From Erysipelotrichia bacterium (GTDB lineage Bacteria > Bacillota_I > Bacilli_A > RFN20 > CAG-826), in NCBI GenBank assembly GCA_012971835.1, contig JAAZFR010000019.1, positions 1 through 21,081 on the forward strand: a DNA stretch of 21,081 nucleotides, read 5' to 3'. Shown piece after piece: positions 8,709 to 17,362 of this stretch. Both the position numbers and the translations under genes were made by a program. Positions within the stretch are counted from its first letter, which is position 1. Each line of letters starts with the position of its first letter. Below the pieces are notes generated by a model, which saw nothing but the letters and a program-made list of their open reading frames with translations, was not told the DNA's origin and did not search any database.

Positions 8709-9896
8709 TTATCCTCCTTGTTTTATTTCTAGGTTTTTTAAACCATCAATAACGATTCGATGTTGCATCACTAATTTCCAAATGAGTTCGCGCTCATAAT
8801 TAGCAAGCATTAGCAAAGTGATACCTTTGTCAATTCCAAGATATCTATCGAAAATCCAGTCCTCATCAAGATTAAATGACTCTTTAAGACCATATTTTCC
8901 GACTAAATTTGGAATTGAATAATAATATTGAAGGGCAGCAAGAGAATTTTCTGGAGTAAAGACAATGCTCGAAACTGCTGCATATGGAGGAACGGTCCCA
9001 TCACTTCGATGCATAGTATTATTGAGGCCGCTCGGAGGCGACCCATAATTTCCGATGTAACCATTTGATGTATCGCATGCAGATAAGCCCCAAGAGTTGG
9101 CGCTATAGCTACGATATTTATCCGCATGATCAAGACAATATTTCCGTGCAGCAAGAGAAGCTTGCGTTGAATTTCTAAACCAGTTAATTCCATCTTGGTC
9201 GTAACGGCTTCTGAAATCAATAAAAGCATGAGAAAATTGATGGACAAAAAGAGATCCCGTCCAAGTATAAATATAGTGAAAGTCGCCATAACTACCCCAT
9301 GATTTAATCATCGTATCATAGTAAATTTTTCCGACACGATGCTTTTCGACTGGTGTTCCTGACGCGAGCACGTACATCATGAGTTGTTCAGCATAACGAT
9401 CCCAATGCGCATATCGACGATTATCAATTTCCGCCATGTAGAAGACATTAGTTTCTAGATTCATAAAATAGGTCCAATCAGCACGATTCACTAAGGCTTC
9501 GGCTTCTTTTTTTAATGAACCGGAAAAGTAACTTGCAATAGCAAGAAGACCCATATAAAGAATCGCCGAATCGATGGTTGAAATTTCCTTATGAATATCT
9601 TTTTGATAATCACAATCATCGTAAAAGTGATGGAAAAATCCAGCTTTATGTGGGATTTCTTTTAGCGTATCGATTACTTCTTGAACGGCCTTTTTGCCTT
9701 CTTCATAAGTAATGAAATTATATTCAATGCCAACAACAAAACTCGCTAAGGCAAAACCGGTCGCCGCAATTGAACATAGGTGGCGATTATTCGGATAGGC
9801 GTCTTGCGTTAATCCGAAGGTTAAATCTTGTTTGCGGGAATTTTGCCAGAAATAATCAAAGCAACCGCGCATTTCTTGAGAGATTAGATTTTTCAT
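8709..9896 (-). CDS. GH144-type (PF10091) beta-1,2-glucanase without signal peptide
   Basis: This 395-residue protein is clearly related along its length to the lipoprotein encoded just upstream. Shared blocks are FDYFW, GFFHHF, KEISTIDSAIL (103-113), YAEQLMMYVL (168-177), FSHAFIDF, SWGLSACDTSNGY (268-280) and LGIDKGITLLMLAN (353-366). These belong to the glucoamylase-like fold of GH144 endo-beta-1,2-glucanases. Glu104, Asp109 and Glu170 are conserved in both copies and are candidates for the active site. No signal peptide is present, so it probably acts inside the cell, trimming imported chains for the phosphorylase. The start is uncertain. The ATG at 9896 lacks a good ribosome binding site, while an in-frame TTG at 9911 has AAAGGA 6 nt upstream and would add five residues. 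The gene starts 1 bp after the lipoprotein's stop codon. Confidence 0.85.
   Translation of the reverse strand: MKNLISQEMRGCFDYFWQNSRKQDLTFGLTQDAYPNNRHLCSIAATGFALASFVVGIEYNFITYEEGKKAVQEVIDTLKEIPHKAGFFHHFYDDCDYQKDIHKEISTIDSAILYMGLLAIASYFSGSLKKEAEALVNRADWTYFMNLETNVFYMAEIDNRRYAHWDRYAEQLMMYVLASGTPVEKHRVGKIYYDTMIKSWGSYGDFHYIYTWTGSLFVHQFSHAFIDFRSRYDQDGINWFRNSTQASLAARKYCLDHADKYRSYSANSWGLSACDTSNGYIGNYGSPPSGLNNTMHRSDGTVPPYAAVSSIVFTPENSLAALQYYYSIPNLVGKYGLKESFNLDEDWIFDRYLGIDKGITLLMLANYERELIWKLVMQHRIVIDGLKNLEIKQGG
8713..8718 (-). promoter_or_regulatory. Ribosome binding site of the MsmK-type ATPase gene
   Basis: The minus strand reads AGGAGG, within the end of the upstream GH144 gene. Its 9-nt distance to the ATG at 8703, against 3 nt to the ATG at 8709, favours the second start. 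Confidence 0.7.
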
Positions 9897-9897
9897 A

Positions 9898-11232
9898 CTA
9901 TCGTTTGACAAAGCCAATCCTTTCTAAGCCAGTGCTAAGAATTGTGTTGGTGGAAGCGAGTTTCCAGATAAAGCCATCAAGAGCGTTAGCAAGCATTAAT
10001 ATGGTGATGCCTTTATCAATACCAATATAAGTATAACCATACCAATTATTAACTAAATCATATGAATCATATAAACCGTAGATTCCATTGAGTTCTGGAT
10101 CATTTTGATAATGATAGAGCGCCTTCAAGGAAAGTTCAGGAGTAAAGGGCATTGAACCAAGAGCGGCGGCTGGAGCAACCGTCCCTTCAATTTGAGCATA
10201 ACTCGGATTATTGCTCGGACTCCAACCCCGAGGTGGTGTGCCTAAAAACCCATTGTAGCCAAATTTCGTGTCGCAAGCGGTCAGTCCCCAACTATCTTCA
10301 CTAAAAGTCGCGATGCGGTCTTTGTTATCGACGCAATAATCATAACTTGCAATTGTCGCATCGACAGAATTTTGATACCAATCGACGCCATCGGCATCTG
10401 AATAAGCGGAGAAATCGATAAATGCGTGAGAAAATTGATAAGTAAATAAAGAGCCAAACCAAGAGTATATGAAATTATCACCATCGTATGCACCGATTGA
10501 CTTCGTAAAACCATCATAATAACTTTTATTTGTTTGAAAATCGGGATTTGAACTGCCTGCTCCAAGAACATAAAGCATTAATTGCTCGGCATAAAAATCC
10601 CAATATCCTGCAAAGGCTTCTGTGTCGGGATCATATCCCATTCGAAATTGTGACTTATTGCCGTTGGGATTAATTCCGGTATACCACCGCCAGTTGATAT
10701 TTTCATAAATGCTTGTTGCTTTAGAAGCAATTTCACTGCCAAAATATTCACCGGCAATAAGACCGCCAATGGCCATAATCGCCGTATCGATGACCGACAC
10801 TTCGCTGTTACCGCTTCTTAAGCCCGTCTCCATATCGAGGAAATGGTGATAGAAGCCATTAATTGTTTCGATATTTTCTAAAGTCGTTAAAGTGCCAAGG
10901 GCGCGTTGTCTTCCCTCAGCTTCGCTAATCCACCCGTATTCTACTCCAATTGGGATTGCGGCTAGCCCAAAACCGACTGAGGCAATAGAAGCGTCGCTTC
11001 CACGCGCACGGTCGGCAATTAGCCCATAAGCTGGAGAAGTTGGCTCATCTTGGACTTCCTTCCAAAAGAAGTCAAAAGATTTCTCCATTTCAAGTTTCAT
11101 CGCCGCTTCATCTTCGAGTGTAAACGAGTTATCTGAAGATGAATCCGATGAATTAGTATTTTGACAAGCACTCATCAATAAAACGCTGACTGTTAGTAGG
11201 CCTTTCATTCGGGTGTGTAACTTTTTGCTCAT
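9898..11232 (-). CDS. GH144-type (PF10091) endo-beta-1,2-glucanase lipoprotein
   Basis: This 444-residue protein carries a lipoprotein signal with lipobox LMSAC (Cys23) and a short Ser/Asn/Asp-rich spacer. It should therefore be tethered outside the membrane, where it can cut beta-1,2-glucan into sophoro-oligosaccharides for import. The enzyme domain (about 45-435) has the PF10091/GH144 blocks FDFFW, GFYHHF, SEVSVIDTAIM (143-153), FYAEQLMLYVL (213-223), FSHAFIDF, SWGLTACDTKFGY (314-326) and LSLKALYHY. Glu144, Asp149 and Glu216 are shared with its cytoplasmic paralogue. The ATG at 11232 follows AGGAG at 9 nt and opens a proper signal peptide. An upstream in-frame TTG (11277) would bury that signal and overlap the permease gene. 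The endo or exo mode and exact product cannot be told from sequence. Confidence 0.88.
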   Translation of the reverse strand: MSKKLHTRMKGLLTVSVLLMSACQNTNSSDSSSDNSFTLEDEAAMKLEMEKSFDFFWKEVQDEPTSPAYGLIADRARGSDASIASVGFGLAAIPIGVEYGWISEAEGRQRALGTLTTLENIETINGFYHHFLDMETGLRSGNSEVSVIDTAIMAIGGLIAGEYFGSEIASKATSIYENINWRWYTGINPNGNKSQFRMGYDPDTEAFAGYWDFYAEQLMLYVLGAGSSNPDFQTNKSYYDGFTKSIGAYDGDNFIYSWFGSLFTYQFSHAFIDFSAYSDADGVDWYQNSVDATIASYDYCVDNKDRIATFSEDSWGLTACDTKFGYNGFLGTPPRGWSPSNNPSYAQIEGTVAPAAALGSMPFTPELSLKALYHYQNDPELNGIYGLYDSYDLVNNWYGYTYIGIDKGITILMLANALDGFIWKLASTNTILSTGLERIGFVKR

Positions 11233-11236
11233 ACAA

Positions 11237-12250
11237 TTATTCTCCTGTAATTCCAGCGCGATCAATGCCTTCGACAAAAAAACGTTGGGTAATAAAATAG
11301 ATAACTAATAACGGTAAAATGGTCATGAAAGTGCCTGCCATATAAATAGCTTCATTAATTGACTTCCCAGTACTTCCGCTTTGATTCATCATCGCCTCAT
11401 ATGCAGATTTAAACACTTCTAATTGGAGGGTTAAAGTCGTAATATCATTGCCAAGATAAAGCGTCGCTAAGACTGTCTCGTTATAATACCAAACAAACGA
11501 GAGTAAAAAGGTCAAAATATAAGCTGGTAATGCTGACGGAACGGCAATTTTAAGGAAGATGGTGAAAGCATTTGCTCCATCAATTTTTGCCGATTCTTCA
11601 ATCGATTTCGGAAGCTGGTTAAAGAACGAATAAAATAAGAGAACGAATACTGCGCCACGGATCCCTTGACCAAATGTAGTTAGAATAATATAGGAAAAAA
11701 TCGTATCGATGATTTTTAGTTTAGAAAGTAGGACAACTTGGGGAATCATCGTTATTTGTTGGGGAACAACGAAAGTTAATAAAACAAGCGCCAACAAGAC
11801 TTTCTTACCACGGAAATTGAAGCGAGATAGGGCGTAGGCAAGTAGAGAATTTGCCCCACACTGCAAGATTGATGGAATAAAGGCCACAAGAAATGAACCG
11901 CCGAGATTGGGCCAATAATTCAGTGTTTTCAAAGCATCAACATAGTTGGTGAAGACTACTTTAGTTGGTACATATTTAACTAAAGGGTCAACAACATCTT
12001 CGGCCGACATAAAGGAATATGAAACCATGTAAAGCAATGGATAAATATAAATAAAGCTAAAGATGATTAATAAAAAGATAAGCAAGACACTAACTACCGG
12101 AGCTCGACGATCATTACTCGGGAATAAGAACCAATGGACAAAGACTTGGATTTTTTCCCATAGCCGGCGGAAAAACCGTCCAATTTTATTTAATGTTGGC
12201 TTTATCCTCGTGAAGAACTGTTTCAATTTTCCCAGCCACATATTAATCAT
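11237..12250 (-). CDS. Carbohydrate ABC transporter permease, MalG-type (second pair)
   Basis: This is a 337-residue inner-membrane permease of the binding-protein-dependent sugar import family. The cytoplasmic EAA loop that docks the ATPase is EESAKIDGANAFTIF and onward (218-242). The C-terminus FVEGIDRAGITGE is typical of MalG-like subunits. It is unusual in carrying about 45 residues before the first membrane segment. That stretch is rich in Lys/Arg and aromatic residues (for example FFRRLWEKI) and probably forms an amphipathic helix at the membrane. AAAGGTG precedes the ATG at 12250 by about 4 nt. A second ATG three codons on is possible. It overlaps the upstream permease gene by 8 bp and pairs with it. 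Confidence 0.93.
   Translation of the reverse strand: MINMWLGKLKQFFTRIKPTLNKIGRFFRRLWEKIQVFVHWFLFPSNDRRAPVVSVLLIFLLIIFSFIYIYPLLYMVSYSFMSAEDVVDPLVKYVPTKVVFTNYVDALKTLNYWPNLGGSFLVAFIPSILQCGANSLLAYALSRFNFRGKKVLLALVLLTFVVPQQITMIPQVVLLSKLKIIDTIFSYIILTTFGQGIRGAVFVLLFYSFFNQLPKSIEESAKIDGANAFTIFLKIAVPSALPAYILTFLLSFVWYYNETVLATLYLGNDITTLTLQLEVFKSAYEAMMNQSGSTGKSINEAIYMAGTFMTILPLLVIYFITQRFFVEGIDRAGITGE
11242..11246 (-). promoter_or_regulatory. Ribosome binding site that fixes the GH144 lipoprotein start
   Basis: AGGAG on the minus strand, inside the 3' end of the upstream permease gene and 9 nt before the ATG at 11232. It supports that start over an upstream TTG at 11277. Confidence 0.7.
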
Positions 12251-13130
12251 GCTTCACCTTTCTGCTTGGTTTCCGAATGAAAATTAAGACATAAATTCCT
12301 AGTACAAGTAATAGGATAACGAAATAAATCCAAGCTTCAGCAGCAGCATAGCCAAAACCAAATTCAACGGCATACATATCTGCACGAATCTTCGAAATAA
12401 TTGGATTCAAATCAAACATTGATTGCATAATCACAGCGAAAATCACATTGATAACAATAATCGGATTTAAGGCCGGCAAGGTTATTTTCCAGAAACATTC
12501 CCAGCTTGAAGCTCCGTCGATTTTAGCGGCCTCGTACATACTCTTATCCAATTTTTGTAAGCCAACAAGGAAAATCAAAATTTCAATACCGGTAAACCAT
12601 AAAATCATGATGAAAGAATCGATAAAAGTTGTCGCGATTTCAACCATAAAGCTCGGAAGCATCGTATTTAATGCATCAATATTAATTACATCTTGCCCAC
12701 CTGGAAAAGAGGCAACTCCTTGATCGATAAATTGTTTGATGACCGGACCGCTTGAAATAATGACTGGCAGGAAGAAAATTGTTCGAAAGAAACCTTTGCC
12801 TTTTCGGATTGTATTGAGTAGTAAAGCAATAACCAGCGAAACCACAATGATGATTGGGACATAAACAACCATTTGAATTAAATAAGTTCGAAGGGCATTA
12901 CGGAAATCGGGATCATCAAACAGCACGGCGCGGAAATTTTCGAAGCCGACATTTGTCTGAACAATTTCTGTCGGAGTCACATTAACTTGATTAAAGGAAA
13001 AAAGCAGAGATTGAATTAGCGGATAGAGCGAGAAGACGAGAAAACCAATAATCCAAAGTGAACTAAATAGGAGCGCAATCCAAATTTCGCTCTTCTTCTT
13101 GGGAATTTTTTTAACTGATGTGTTTTTCAT
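12243..13130 (-). CDS. Carbohydrate ABC transporter permease, MalF-type (second pair)
   Basis: This 295-residue permease has a basic N-terminus, about six membrane segments, and an EAA loop beginning EAAKIDGASSW (200 onward, ITLPALNP at its end). It forms the second permease pair with the next gene. The ATG directly follows the stop of the DUF5696-like gene (TAAATG), with only a weak ribosome binding site, so its translation may depend on coupling. No solute-binding protein gene sits next to this pair. Its substrate partner is either the large binding protein at the head of the operon or one encoded elsewhere. Confidence 0.93.
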   Translation of the reverse strand: MKNTSVKKIPKKKSEIWIALLFSSLWIIGFLVFSLYPLIQSLLFSFNQVNVTPTEIVQTNVGFENFRAVLFDDPDFRNALRTYLIQMVVYVPIIIVVSLVIALLLNTIRKGKGFFRTIFFLPVIISSGPVIKQFIDQGVASFPGGQDVINIDALNTMLPSFMVEIATTFIDSFIMILWFTGIEILIFLVGLQKLDKSMYEAAKIDGASSWECFWKITLPALNPIIVINVIFAVIMQSMFDLNPIISKIRADMYAVEFGFGYAAAEAWIYFVILLLVLGIYVLIFIRKPSRKVKHD

Positions 13131-15314
13131 TTAACGAACCACATACCCTTCTGGTGCCACTTGCACTTCGCCATTAATATATTCGGCTTTTCCATAATTT
13201 ATAATTATGGAGACGTCGTTATCATAAGTGGTCATATAAACATTCGCAGCTAACTGAACCCGATTAACAATTCGCGCCCCTCGAACATTAATTAAAGCTT
13301 GAACGATAAATTTTGAGGTCGTAACAACATTCGGTAACCAAGTATCCATCATCGATGAAAAAAGATAACGGCTATTAGTATTAAATAATTCGACGGAATC
13401 CGTTTCTGTAAGTAAGAAACTAGGATAAATATTGTAGTCGATGAGTTCTAAGATATCGCGACGACTGTAATGTAGGTTAAGCGGTTTTGAATACATTGGA
13501 ACAAAACCCGATAAAATCATCGGATAAAATGGCACTTCTTCCATTGCGATGTAAAAACCACTGCTATCGGTTTCAAAATCAAGCGCTTGATTAAGATAGG
13601 GTAAAAGATAAGCAAAAGGTGTCGTCAGGTTAATTTTTACGTTCGACTTTGAAAGCAAATTTTGATAATCACTAATAACCGCGCTCCGACTCGCTTGATA
13701 ACCATAATGCGATGAATATAAGACGTGTCCTAAATCATTAATGTCAATTTGAACATCGGATGAGATATACTTTTGAAGTTCGCGGCTATCTAACCCATAT
13801 TTCTCTTCGATTTTTGGATAATTCATCAAAACGCGTTTTTTGAGATCAGGATTGTTACTATAAGTAAGATGATCAAAATCGTAAACTCCTTGATTGGATA
13901 TCGTTTTAGCAATATTGTTCTCGTTATAGCCTCGGGAACTCGTGTGAATTAATCCATAGTCAAAAGCGAAAGTGAGTCCTTTTTGCTTCAAAATCAGTAA
14001 TAAGTCACGATATCCAGTGACAGCGTTTTTCCCGGCAAACGAGAAACTTCCATAATCAGTATTCGAGTATCCACCGCCTTGATAACCAAGAACCGAAACT
14101 TGTATTGGCGGAACATCTTGGTTTTGCAGTTCCTCCACATATTTTGTTATTTTGGTAAGTGTTGTTACGACTTTTTCTTGATTGCCAAAGATGTTTGGTT
14201 GATTATCTGCTAACAAAAATTGCAGACGAAGACCACAGTCCTCATCATCGGTGATTGTTTTTGTTAAATACTGATGATTCAAAAGATAATTTTGATACAA
14301 GCGTGCCATATTGCTAATTTCAACACCGGGACCTAATAATTTCATCCGCAGTTCGATATCATACATATGCGGTTCGTTCATCAAACTCATCGAACCATTA
14401 CCTGCTTTATCGACATATTTAAAATATTGTTCACGATAATTAAATTGCGTGTAGGCATAATTATAGTTAAGACGATTGATGCCTTTTACCGCGGCATTAA
14501 TCGAAGCATATTCCGCACCTTTACTAATAATAGTAAAAGCCCCACCTTCATTTTGATAACCAATTCCATAGACGGGAAGAGAAATCTTTTTAATCGGATT
14601 TGTACTTGCATTCCTAAGCACTCCATTTTGTCCAAAGATTCCAATATCATCGCCATAAACCCGTTCAGAATATGGACGGGTGGCAATCGTCGGTGTGCTT
14701 AAGTCAATCCGGGCTCCGACCCCATCAGGCAAGAAAATATATCCATCGACCAGATCATAGGAACTTGCAAAAAATGGATAGGGAATAAGATGCGTTAAAA
14801 CTGCTAATTCACGATTGCTTTCGATAATTTTATTGCCAGGAATCTCGATGGTGACAACGCCATCTTGTTCAATAGTTAATATCATTTCTAAAGAGACAGC
14901 AATGTCTTGAAGGTTGATAAACATGTGGACACTACTATTTGAATATGTAAAAGTTGCGCCGCCGTCAAGTGATGAATATGAGCGTTGGACTAAACGATTA
15001 TCCGCAAAATATCCAATCGTTAATCCTTCAGTTATAAAGGTCGACCAAGTCTCTGAAACGATGCCATCATCCGGTGCCCTTCTTCCTGAATAGTAGGTAA
15101 CATTATTTTGGGTATCGAGGATGCTAAAGGAGAGATTTTCTTCATTGAAGTTTAGCTGAAAATTGCCATTTTCAAGCTCGACAACGTTTGCTTCTGGTGA
15201 TAAAGTGTTGTCCACTGTCTCTAGGTCTTCAAAAGCCCAAACATTGATACCAATTGTCGTTAAACTAATAACGCCTAATAAACAAAGAGAAATAAGTTTC
15301 ATCCACTGTCTCAT
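13131..15314 (-). CDS. Secreted DUF5696-like protein with glycosidase-like layout
   Basis: The 727-residue protein starts with a signal peptide (1-27, ending VWA). The N-terminal part (about 40-340) is beta-rich. It opens with a pattern like the lid sandwich of many glycosidases (NGNFQLNFNEENLSFSILD). The middle (about 355-610) alternates strands and helices like a TIM barrel, with strands VSVLGYQ (406-412), FAFDYGL (449-455), VQIDINDLG (521-529) and YIAMEEVPFYPMI (588-600). A small beta domain closes the protein (683-727). I assign DUF5696 from memory of this pattern and of its gene company, not from a search. Asp527 and Glu592/Glu593 at strand ends are candidate catalytic residues. Its function is unknown: it could be an extracytoplasmic glycosidase or a glycan-binding relic of one. 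GGGAGGT lies 7 nt before the ATG, which abuts the upstream stop (TAAATG). Confidence 0.75.
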   Translation of the reverse strand: MRQWMKLISLCLLGVISLTTIGINVWAFEDLETVDNTLSPEANVVELENGNFQLNFNEENLSFSILDTQNNVTYYSGRRAPDDGIVSETWSTFITEGLTIGYFADNRLVQRSYSSLDGGATFTYSNSSVHMFINLQDIAVSLEMILTIEQDGVVTIEIPGNKIIESNRELAVLTHLIPYPFFASSYDLVDGYIFLPDGVGARIDLSTPTIATRPYSERVYGDDIGIFGQNGVLRNASTNPIKKISLPVYGIGYQNEGGAFTIISKGAEYASINAAVKGINRLNYNYAYTQFNYREQYFKYVDKAGNGSMSLMNEPHMYDIELRMKLLGPGVEISNMARLYQNYLLNHQYLTKTITDDEDCGLRLQFLLADNQPNIFGNQEKVVTTLTKITKYVEELQNQDVPPIQVSVLGYQGGGYSNTDYGSFSFAGKNAVTGYRDLLLILKQKGLTFAFDYGLIHTSSRGYNENNIAKTISNQGVYDFDHLTYSNNPDLKKRVLMNYPKIEEKYGLDSRELQKYISSDVQIDINDLGHVLYSSHYGYQASRSAVISDYQNLLSKSNVKINLTTPFAYLLPYLNQALDFETDSSGFYIAMEEVPFYPMILSGFVPMYSKPLNLHYSRRDILELIDYNIYPSFLLTETDSVELFNTNSRYLFSSMMDTWLPNVVTTSKFIVQALINVRGARIVNRVQLAANVYMTTYDNDVSIIINYGKAEYINGEVQVAPEGYVVR

Positions 15315-17354
15315 TTAAAATACCTCCCGCAATACTTGAGCGATATAGTCAAAGAGCTCTTTGGTAAGCATATAAAGAATGTATGCCGCTAAAATGAAGA
15401 AAACAAAACAAACGGCTGTCAATAAAATATTCTTAATTGTTTTTCCAAAAGTATAATCATGAGCTTCTTGGTAATTCTTAAAGAGTAAGACCGCACACCA
15501 ACCATACATAACTATATTCGCAAAAGTATAAATAAATTGCTCATTAAGCGTCAAGATGCGACTAAGTAAAAAGATCGGGATTGCTCCGATTAAATAAGGA
15601 GTTAGAGAATAGATAGTACTAATATATAGATGTTTTAATTTTCCTTCGCCATCGCTGACCGTCGAAACAAAGTAATTAGCGATAATCCAAAGAAATAACG
15701 GAGCGACCGAAAGGAAAACAAGTTCAAGAATTTGGGTATTATATACATTGCGAGTCGAAAACAAAAATCCTGTCATGAAAATACCGATAATTTGAAGAGC
15801 AATAAACCAAACATAAAGAATTGAGGCGGTTAAAACACCCGCACCACTTTCGTACTTAATTTTATAGACGGAATCCGTCGGTTGCTTTTGAAACTTTAAA
15901 CCAAACGTCATTTGTTGAACGAATGTATTTTGCTTTACGCGCCGTAATAATAGCGAGGGTTTGTCAAGGAGACGCGTGCGACGATAAATGATTCTGATAG
16001 CGATGGCGATAATAACTAGGGCAAAGAGAATGAGGAAAAGTTTAAGTAAATAAGTTTGAATCCATTCATTACGGATTTGCCAAAAGGCTTCGGAATAGCC
16101 GGTTTTGTCTTCGGCTAAACGATATTGTTCAAGAGCGAGAGCATAATTACCTAATTTCATATTAGCGGCCGCTAGAGCGCGATAAGACAGGATAAACATA
16201 CCATTAAGAGCGAGAACTTCTTCCCATAATGGCATTCCTTCAACATAGAGACCATCGCTGTAATAATCAACGGCCTCAAAAACTAAATTGGCGAAATCGG
16301 TCGTTTCATAACTCACAATCGCATTCGTTTCACTATCTAAAGCAAAAAGAGTCCGGTTATCAAGAAGAGTAATTGCCGTCGGTGATTTTAAATTACCAAA
16401 CCGTTCACTATATTCGCTGTCTTCGCCAAATAAGAAAAGCAAATCACCATAACTATCATAAATAACTATTTGGCCATCTGAAGTTACACCATAAATATTG
16501 TTGCTCTGATCGATAGACACTGCGGATATTTTTGGAACGACAAAACTTGGCGACATAATAATATGGCCTAGTGTATTTAGCTTTTTAATCGGCGCATGAG
16601 CATCACCGTTAGTTATTGTATATAGTAAGCCTTGTTCATTAAACGCAAGATTACTCGGTGAAGGCGGCGCGGCTTTTAAAATCGATTCTTGCTGTTGCTC
16701 GGAGAAAAAAGTTTCTTGAAGGAAAGTGCCAAAACTCATTGGCGTTCGATTAGCCCCAACATAACCAATAAATTCACCTTCTAAATTAAGTTGAATAACT
16801 CCTTTTGTTGCACCTTCCGAAACGAGGTAAATGCCTTTTGGATTAACAGCAATTTTTGTGGGAACAAATGGAGAAGAAAGTCCAAACAATGGCGTTTCTG
16901 GTCGCTTTATTGTTTGTGATAAAGTTCCATCGACTTTGTCATAAACATTGATCACTTTGGCCCCTTTATCTGCGACATAATAATATTCCTCATCAAAAGA
17001 AACACCAGTAGGTGTTGTCAGTTCGGCACTAATTTCACGGATCAAGGAACCATCGGTATCGAGGACGACAAGGCGAGAGTTGCCCGTATCAGCGACTAAT
17101 AATTGATTCGCAAATCGGTCATAACAAAGATCTTGAGGATTTTGAAAATCACTAGTTATTAAAGAGGTCGGTTCATAGGCTGTTTGTGTTGCCACCAGTT
17201 GATTATTCGGACCTAAAGTCATCGTCCCATAAGGCGCGGATGGCCCATATGCCATTTCAACTGAATCTAGGGGGGTATAAGGAGTAAGCAAAAGGAAACA
17301 GCTCAAAAAGGTTTGCCCATATTTGATAAATTTTCCTAGTGCTGTAATAACCAT
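15315..17354 (-). CDS. NHL beta-propeller, TPR-like and Yip1 membrane protein
   Basis: The 679-residue protein has an N-terminal hydrophobic signal (about 7-25). An NHL-type beta-propeller follows (about 65-350), with repeats such as LCYDRFANQLLVADTGNSRL and VSFDEEYYYVADKGAKVI. A TPR-like pair of helices follows (about 375-415, ALAAANMKLGNYALALEQYR), then one membrane segment (434-455), a basic linker, and a Yip1-like domain with about five membrane segments (505-664). The propeller and TPR should lie outside the membrane. The function is unknown. Its place between permease and DUF5696-like genes suggests an accessory or sensing part of glycan uptake (inference). The gene begins 8 bp after the permease stop with a weak AAAAAG site. 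The product has no enzyme motif that I can see. Confidence 0.8.
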   Translation of the reverse strand: MVITALGKFIKYGQTFLSCFLLLTPYTPLDSVEMAYGPSAPYGTMTLGPNNQLVATQTAYEPTSLITSDFQNPQDLCYDRFANQLLVADTGNSRLVVLDTDGSLIREISAELTTPTGVSFDEEYYYVADKGAKVINVYDKVDGTLSQTIKRPETPLFGLSSPFVPTKIAVNPKGIYLVSEGATKGVIQLNLEGEFIGYVGANRTPMSFGTFLQETFFSEQQQESILKAAPPSPSNLAFNEQGLLYTITNGDAHAPIKKLNTLGHIIMSPSFVVPKISAVSIDQSNNIYGVTSDGQIVIYDSYGDLLFLFGEDSEYSERFGNLKSPTAITLLDNRTLFALDSETNAIVSYETTDFANLVFEAVDYYSDGLYVEGMPLWEEVLALNGMFILSYRALAAANMKLGNYALALEQYRLAEDKTGYSEAFWQIRNEWIQTYLLKLFLILFALVIIAIAIRIIYRRTRLLDKPSLLLRRVKQNTFVQQMTFGLKFQKQPTDSVYKIKYESGAGVLTASILYVWFIALQIIGIFMTGFLFSTRNVYNTQILELVFLSVAPLFLWIIANYFVSTVSDGEGKLKHLYISTIYSLTPYLIGAIPIFLLSRILTLNEQFIYTFANIVMYGWCAVLLFKNYQEAHDYTFGKTIKNILLTAVCFVFFILAAYILYMLTKELFDYIAQVLREVF

Positions 17355-17362
17355 AACTTTTT

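Noticed and set aside
8709..11232. True glucoamylases (alpha-1,4-glucan hydrolysis) as the function of the two PF10091-type proteins.
   Set aside because: The family name is historical. Characterised GH144 members are beta-1,2-glucanases, and the GH94 neighbour with the sophoro-oligosaccharide-type loop supports that. Starch-specific genes are absent.
13131..15314. The DUF5696-like protein as the missing solute-binding protein of the second permease pair.
   Set aside because: Its layout is not that of a family 1 binding protein. It looks more like a glycosidase. A substrate-delivery role is kept only as a hypothesis.
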